Below are positions 58,429 to 64,000 of a stretch of 64,000 bases of DNA, one piece after another. A program made the position numbers and the translations under genes. Each line of letters opens with the position of its first letter. Within the stretch, counting starts at the first letter, position 1. Below the pieces are notes generated by a model. The model was not told the DNA's origin and did no database searches. It saw nothing but the letters and a program-made list of their open reading frames with translations. Origin of the DNA: Cercis canadensis (taxonomy: Eukaryota > Streptophyta > Magnoliopsida > Fabales > Fabaceae); assembly GCA_003255065.1 (NCBI GenBank), contig QAOA01006558.1, positions 124,001-188,000 on the forward strand, read 5' to 3'.

Positions 58429-59863
58429 TGATTGGAATTATCGCTAATCCAATTAAATTAAACCAAATCCCCTAATTAGAATGCAATAGAGGGCATGATC
58501 CGAGAAGTCTTTCACAAGGAATGCAATGTGTAATTAATAATTTCAAGTTTAAGAACAAGAGATTTTTAAAATAAGATTATAATAGTAAATTACAGAATTA
58601 AACAAGAATTAATGCAGTTGATTAAAGGTGTAACATAGCTAGACATCCATCAAAAACTGGTTTGATTCATCCTAGATTAACATGAGTGATTAAGTCCTAA
58701 TACAACACTACTAATTGAGTTTAATCATAACTGAAATCTCTAATTACGATTAATTGTTCATACTGAGTTATCACTTAGGATTCGATTAACCACATACAAT
58801 CACTAATCTTGTAATCACAAAGACTAAACAATTAGTGATTAATCTAAAAACTGAACATCAATTAGCATAGCATAGCTTCTCTGAATTCTAACTACAGATT
58901 AAAGATTGATCAATCTAAATTCTATTTCTTACTTCAATATCCATATAAATCACAAAGATCTCCATGAATTTATACAAAGATTAAAGCAAGACAGAATTCA
59001 AAGAAGAAGAAATTGCATTAAGTTTAATCCAATTAAGAACATAATCTTAAAATCAAAACCGAATTTAATCAGGAGTCTAACTTGGTTACAAGGATTCTAC
59101 TCCTCCATGGTCATGAAATCCAAGCTCCAATGGAGAAGTGCAGTCATAAATCAAAAAGCTCCAGAAAATATATGAGAGAAAACTAAAGCTGCCTAAAAAT
59201 TGTCTACCTAGAATTATGAAAACGCTGTCTCCTTTAACATAATTATAACATAAAAAATTTAGTGCACACCCAAATTACCCTTAATCTAGGTTTAAACATC
59301 TGGACCTTAGCTTCAAATAGGCTTCGGTTTGGGCCTGAATTGAGGGAGTTAAGCCCAATTAGGTCTTAAGAGGTCTCTGGAGTAATCAGCTGTTTCGACA
59401 GGCAATAAAACCATCAAAAAGACATAATTTGGAGAACTGACCTTCACAACAATTGAAGCCCTACGTATCAGATTTCCAATGGAACCATTTTCAAGTCCAT
59501 AAAACACCTACAGCCCAAGTTATGGTCCAAACTCTGCATGCGGGTCAGATTCCAGCGGTAGCATCTCTGCTCTAACTTCAGGGTCAAATTTGATCTACTG
59601 GACGTCCGAATTGGCCTTGGAGGTCTGAATGAAAGTTGTAGACAATCATCTTAGTCAAGATTCACAATTTTTAGACATCTAGAACTAAAGATATACCTGA
59701 AATACATAAATAATATCAAAACCCTAATAATGCTGAATGAAACAATTAAGCCTAATATGAACCCAAACTTATGAAATAAGGCCAAGCTCACTCAATTAAG
59801 CACTAAAAGATATTTAAGACACTAAATATGATGGTTAATTACTGTATAAAAATGTGATTATCA
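58429..59863 (-). repeat. 3' LTR of Athila element E2 (1435 bp)
   Basis: The plus-strand left end is TGATTGGAATT and the right end is GTGATTATCA, that is TGATAATCAC on the element strand. Similar length to the 1427-bp LTR at 9803. Confidence 0.85.
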
Positions 59864-59878
59864 AACCTTCCCATACTT
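59864..59878 (-). promoter_or_regulatory. Polypurine tract of E2
   Basis: Minus-strand agtatgggaaggtt abuts the LTR start TGATAATC. Confidence 0.7.
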
Positions 59879-61875
59879 ATCCTTTGCTCGTCCTGGGAAA
59901 ATTAGAAGTAAAACTAGGGAACAAGGAAAATAGCTAAGAGACATTTCTAAACAAGAACAAGAATGCAAAAGTTAAATGAGCAAGAAGAACAATCAAAACT
60001 TAAAAGGATCAAAGACACTCATGAATTTCTTCCTTGCACTTTCAACCAACAAGCATGGTGATTTCAATAGAATTGAATAGACTAAAAATGATAAAGCCTC
60101 ACAAGATACACTCTTAATCCCTTAAGTGTTTAAGGGCAAGTGTTTCACTCAAAAATATCTCATGACAAATTGCACTACTATAAGCTTGCTTATTTTCTAA
60201 TCTCCACTACTTTAAACACAGGCATGCATAAATCAGAAGGACTTTATTTAAGGATGCAATAGGGCCAAGGAGAGGGAAAGAATGTAATAGGAAGTATGGA
60301 TATGGCAAGTTAAAACTAAAGAGAGCATGAGAACATTTGGAATGATGAGCCAAAACCAACACTAAGCACAAAAATTTTCACCCAAAAGCTCTATGCAAAT
60401 TTGTTTACACACTTCTTCCTCTTTGGAAGACAAACAACTACTTTTATTTTCTTTTTCTTTGTATTTTTTTATGATTTTTTTTCTCAAACAAAATTTTCTT
60501 TCTTTTCTTTTCACATTTCTTTTAATTTGCACAAATCCTCCGCCCCCTACACTTAGAACTTTGTCTGTCTCGAACAAATAGAAACTCATAAAAAATTAAA
60601 CCAATGCTTTCATACTCTCTAAGGTAGGTAGAAACATGATTTTACACTAAAAGCTTGCAATGAGCTAAATGAAAGAATGAGAAAATTAGGCTCAAGAGAG
60701 AAAGCAAGGGAAAAGATGTTAGGTAGGCTATTTGGCTAACTAGCATAAAAGAAAGAAAAGATGACCTTCATCGCATTCATGCATGCATATGATAATGTAA
60801 TCTTAAAAAGAAGCAAAGCAACTTCTAGAGCAACAAACATCATGAGAACAATGCATACAAGAAAGAAATAGAGAATGACAATAGGCTCAAAAAACTCACT
60901 AGGTATGCACTATCAAGCTCAATCCATCACAACAAATTTCATCACCAAACTAGCTAGTTAAAAGATGTAAGAAATAATTCAATCATAGTAGAAACCTCAA
61001 AATGACAATTGCTTCAAGCTCACAACTTTTACAGATCTTAAAGTGCTATGGAAAATGCAAAAAGGAAAGGTGGAAAGATGTGCAGAATGAGAATTAAAAC
61101 AGCAAAACAGAATGGAAAGGCGGGACAACACACAAAAAATTAAACAAAACCAGAATTATGTATAGAAGCTCAAGAAGATGCGTGAACAAAATTTGGAACA
61201 TGTAAAACCGCACTAAAAATAGCAAACAGAGAAGGGCACAATAATAGAAAATAGAGAACAAAATGAACAACAGAAACAGAGAATAGAATGAACAACATAA
61301 ATAGAAACAGAAAACATAAATCAGACACATAAAATAGAAAGAAGAATTAAAAACAGACAAATAGAATTAAAAACATAAACAAAATTTAACAAGAAGAACA
61401 TAAACTTAAAAACAGAATGGGAAACATAATCAGAAAGAGAACTCCCCTAAAAATCAAAGTGGGTAGACAACATCATNAGAAGATGTGTGAACAGAATTTG
61501 GAACATGCAGAACCGCACTAAAAATAGCAAACAGAGAAGGGCACAATAATAGAAAATAGAGAACAAAATGAACAACAGAAACAGAGAATAGAATGAACAA
61601 TATAAACAGAAACAGAAAACATAAATCAGACACATAAAATAGAAAGAAGAATTAAAAACAGACAAATAGAATTAAAAACATAAACAAAATTTAACAAGAA
61701 GAACATAAACTTAAAAACAGAATGGGAAACATAATCAGAAAGAGAACTCCCCTAAAAATCAAAGTGGGTAGACAACATCATACAAAGCCACTTCCTCCAT
61801 CAAACTCTCCTGAGCTTCAAGAAATAGCTTGAGTCTATGGCCATTCACCTTGAAGGTCCTTCCCGTGGTCACCTC
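59879..61875 (-). other. E2 3' UTR, including an artefactual 304-bp repeat
   Basis: Non-coding. The stretch 61173-61476 is repeated after the single N at 61477 (61478-61781). It is rich in aacagaa/agaatag words, and frames such as 61094-61360 are low-complexity (Phe/Leu/Tyr/Cys) and not genes. Confidence 0.6.
61477..61477. other. Single-N assembly seam
   Basis: 304 bp before it (61173-61476) repeat directly after it (61478-61781). Confidence 0.9.
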
Positions 61876-63963
61876 TTAGATTTCAACTGTACCATAAGAA
61901 AAAGTGTTAGTGACAACAAAGGGACCCTCCCATCGGGATCTTAGTTTACCTGACCATAACTTAAGGTGAGAGTTGTAAAGGAGCAGTTTCTCCCCCACTT
62001 GGAATTCCTTCCTAAGGATCAACTTATCATGAAAGGCCTTGGTCTTCTCTTTATACAGCCGAGAGTTCTCATAGGCCTCTAATTGGAGTTCCTCTAACTC
62101 TTGAAGTTGCAACTTCCTCTCGACTCCCGCTAGACTTATGTCCAAGTTACAAGCCTTAACTACCTAATAAGCCCAATGCTCTAACTCCACTAGTAAGTGA
62201 CATGCCTTGCCAAAGATAAACCTATAAGGCGACATGCCTATAGGTGTCTTGTAGGCGGTCCGATAGGCTTATAAAGCATCATCTAGCCTCTTGCTCCAAT
62301 CCTTTCTATCTGGCCTCATGATTTTCTTCAGAATCCTCTTGATCTCTTGATTAGAGACCTCGGCTTGGCCATTTGTTTGAGGGTGATAAGGGGTGGAAGT
62401 CTTATGAAAAACTCCATACTTGCTCAACAAGGTCTTCATGTGCCGGTTGCAGAAGTGGGATTCTTGATCACTAATGATGGCTTGGGGTATGCCAAACCTG
62501 CAAAAAATATGTGATCTAACAAACTCTACAACCATATGAGAATCATTAGTCTTGGTGGGAATGACCTCTATCCACTTGGAAACATAGTCCACAACCAATA
62601 AAATATAAACAAAGCCAAAGGAAATAGGAAATGGACCCATAAAATCAATGCCCCAAACATCAAAAAGCTCATAGAACAACAAAGGTTGTTGGGGCATCTC
62701 ATTCCTACGAGTTATATTCCCTACTTTTTGACATTGCTCACAAGATTTACAAAAGACATAGGCATCATGAAATAATGTGTACCAATATAAACCAGAATCT
62801 AACACTTTCCTACCTGTTCTCTGAGGACCAAAATGACCTCCACAAGCATAGGAATGACAAAAAGTAAGCACATAATGGAACTCATTGTTAGACACACATC
62901 TCCTAGTTATTTGATCACTACAGAATTTCCACAAATAAGGATCATCCCACACATAATATTTAGTCTCACTTTTTAATTTATCAATCTGTGCACGTGTGAG
63001 GTGTGCAAGCAAAGCATGAGCAACCCGATAATTAACAATATCAGCAAAACCAAGGAAACTCACCATGCAGCCTTAAAAGCTGCTCGTCAGGAAATGAGTC
63101 TTGGATGGGTAGTGAATCAGAATCTCTCTCGATCCGGCTCAGGTGGTCAGCAACCACATTTTCTACTCCGCTCCTATCTTTGATCTCAAGGTTGAACTCT
63201 TGGAGAAAGAGCATCCATCAAATTAACCAGGGTTTGGCCTCTAGTTTCTTAAGGAGGAACTTGAGTGTTGCATGGTCAGAAAAAATCACCACATGTGAAC
63301 AAAGCAAGTATGATCTAAACTTATCCAAAGCAAAGATAATTGCTAAAAGCTCTTTCTCTATTGTGGTGTAATTTGCTTGGGCAGAATCAAGCGTCCTCAA
63401 TGCATAGTAAATGACAAGATGGGCCTTACAAACCCTCTGCCCAAGGACTGCTCCCACTGCATAGTTGGATGCATCACACATCAACTCAAATGGCAGCGTC
63501 TAGTCAGGAAGTCGGATGATGGGAGAGGAAGTAAGAGCCTTCTTGAGGTGATCAAATGCATCCTTGCAGGACTGGCTGAAAATGAAATCCACATCATTTT
63601 GCAACAAGGTGGACAGTGGGAGACAATCTTGATGAAGTCACAGAAGAAGCGCTGGTAGAATCCTGCATGGCCAAGAAAGGAACGAACTTCCCGCACGCAG
63701 GCAGGGTAAGGCAGAAAAGATATAACATCAATATTGGCAGGATCTACCTCTATACCCTTACTAGAGATTACATGCCCTAAAACTATCCCTTGTTCTACCA
63801 TAAAATGACACTTTTCAAAATTGAGAACAAGATTAGTTTTAATGCACCTATGTAAAACTCTAGACAAGTTATCCAAACAATCATCAAAGGAAGAGCCATA
63901 CACAGTAAAATAAAAAAATACTAATCATGCAACATTGGAAGGTACCTGGAGCATTGCAAAGAC
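61876..63963 (-). pseudogene. E2 pol: RT C-terminal part, RNase H, integrase
   Basis: From the right on the minus strand: RT C-terminus (63481-63903; LNFEKCHFMVEQGIVLGHVI), RNase H (63218-63484; [34 protein letters not shown]), integrase zinc finger HSYACGGHFG...CEQCQK and core [32 protein letters not shown] (62269-63066), C-terminus (61876-62145; [25 protein letters not shown]). The integrase block of 265 codons is uninterrupted, so E2 is less decayed than E1. Stops near 62163 and 62270 and a frameshift near 63480 still disable it. Confidence 0.85.
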
Positions 63964-63964
63964 N
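63964..63964. other. Single-N assembly seam
   Basis: The last 36 bp of the window (63965-64000) repeat 63708-63742, pointing to a further overlap beyond the window edge. Confidence 0.85.
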
Positions 63965-64000
63965 AAGGTAGAGAAGATATAACATCAATATTGGCAGGAT

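Larger units (their letters stand above)
58429..64000 (-). mobile_element. Athila-type retrotransposon E2, 3' LTR to RT, runs off the window
   Basis: The 3' LTR is at 58429-59863, followed on the right by a purine tract, 3' UTR, integrase, RNase H and RT in minus orientation. It is inserted into E1 within the segment just N-terminal to the protease motif (codons for CSA at the junction). The 5' part and the second TSD lie outside the window. It belongs to the LTR family of the copy at 6384-11229. Confidence 0.85.

Noticed and set aside
61094-61665. Two similar cysteine/phenylalanine-rich minus-strand frames that look like a duplicated small secreted protein
   Set aside because: They are the same low-complexity A-rich UTR sequence repeated across the single N at 61477.

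Overview
This window is nuclear DNA of a flowering plant, most likely a eudicot. It is AT-rich, has one intron-rich plant gene, and is otherwise filled with nested LTR retrotransposons (Copia, Ty3 chromovirus-like, Athila, Ogre/Tat) and small DNA transposons. There is nothing bacterial: no operons, CRISPR arrays, rRNA or tRNA genes. It is a draft assembly. One 138-base N run and six single Ns each sit beside a local direct repeat, the sign of contig overlaps that were never merged.

The only intact host gene I can support is a dynamin-related GTPase of the plant DRP1 class (best fit DRP1E) on the + strand. It has 15 exons between 14530 and 28302, all introns are GT-AG, and it encodes 615 aa. 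Intron 10 holds a young antisense Copia element (19430-24982, TSD GTTCC, 161-bp LTRs differing at 4 sites). Intron 14 holds two hAT-like miniature elements in opposite orientation. A MULE-type MITE with a perfect 9-bp TSD lies about 600 bp upstream of the start codon. A larger relative (28864-30006), also with a perfect 9-bp TSD, lies 560 bp downstream and carries a pyruvate-kinase exon fragment, so it is a Pack-MULE-like transduplicate.

Left side (1-13.4 kb): a 5' fragment of a Copia element, then a decayed minus-strand Ty3 element whose reverse transcriptase is split by a plus-strand Athila-type element (6384-11229). That element contains a 551-bp fold-back MITE. Part of the Athila/Ty3 junction was later duplicated with an 810-bp offset.

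Middle (30.5-45.6 kb): an Ogre/Tat-like element with 3.2-kb LTRs that retains only a gag remnant and a 38-bp minisatellite. A solo Athila LTR is inserted exactly at its right TSD. Next comes a broken minus-strand LEA-2 (LEA14-like) pseudogene.

Right side (45.6-64 kb): two nested minus-strand Athila-type elements. E1 has its 3' LTR, an ATHILA ORF-1-like ORF, a duplicated 3' region and integrase-to-protease coding. It is interrupted at 58428 by E2 (3' LTR, integrase, RNase H, part of RT), which runs off the window. I see no new multi-gene system. The most interesting items are the gene-fragment-carrying MULE beside its empty relative, the layered insertions in and around an intact DRP1 gene, and the assembly-overlap artefacts that mimic duplications.
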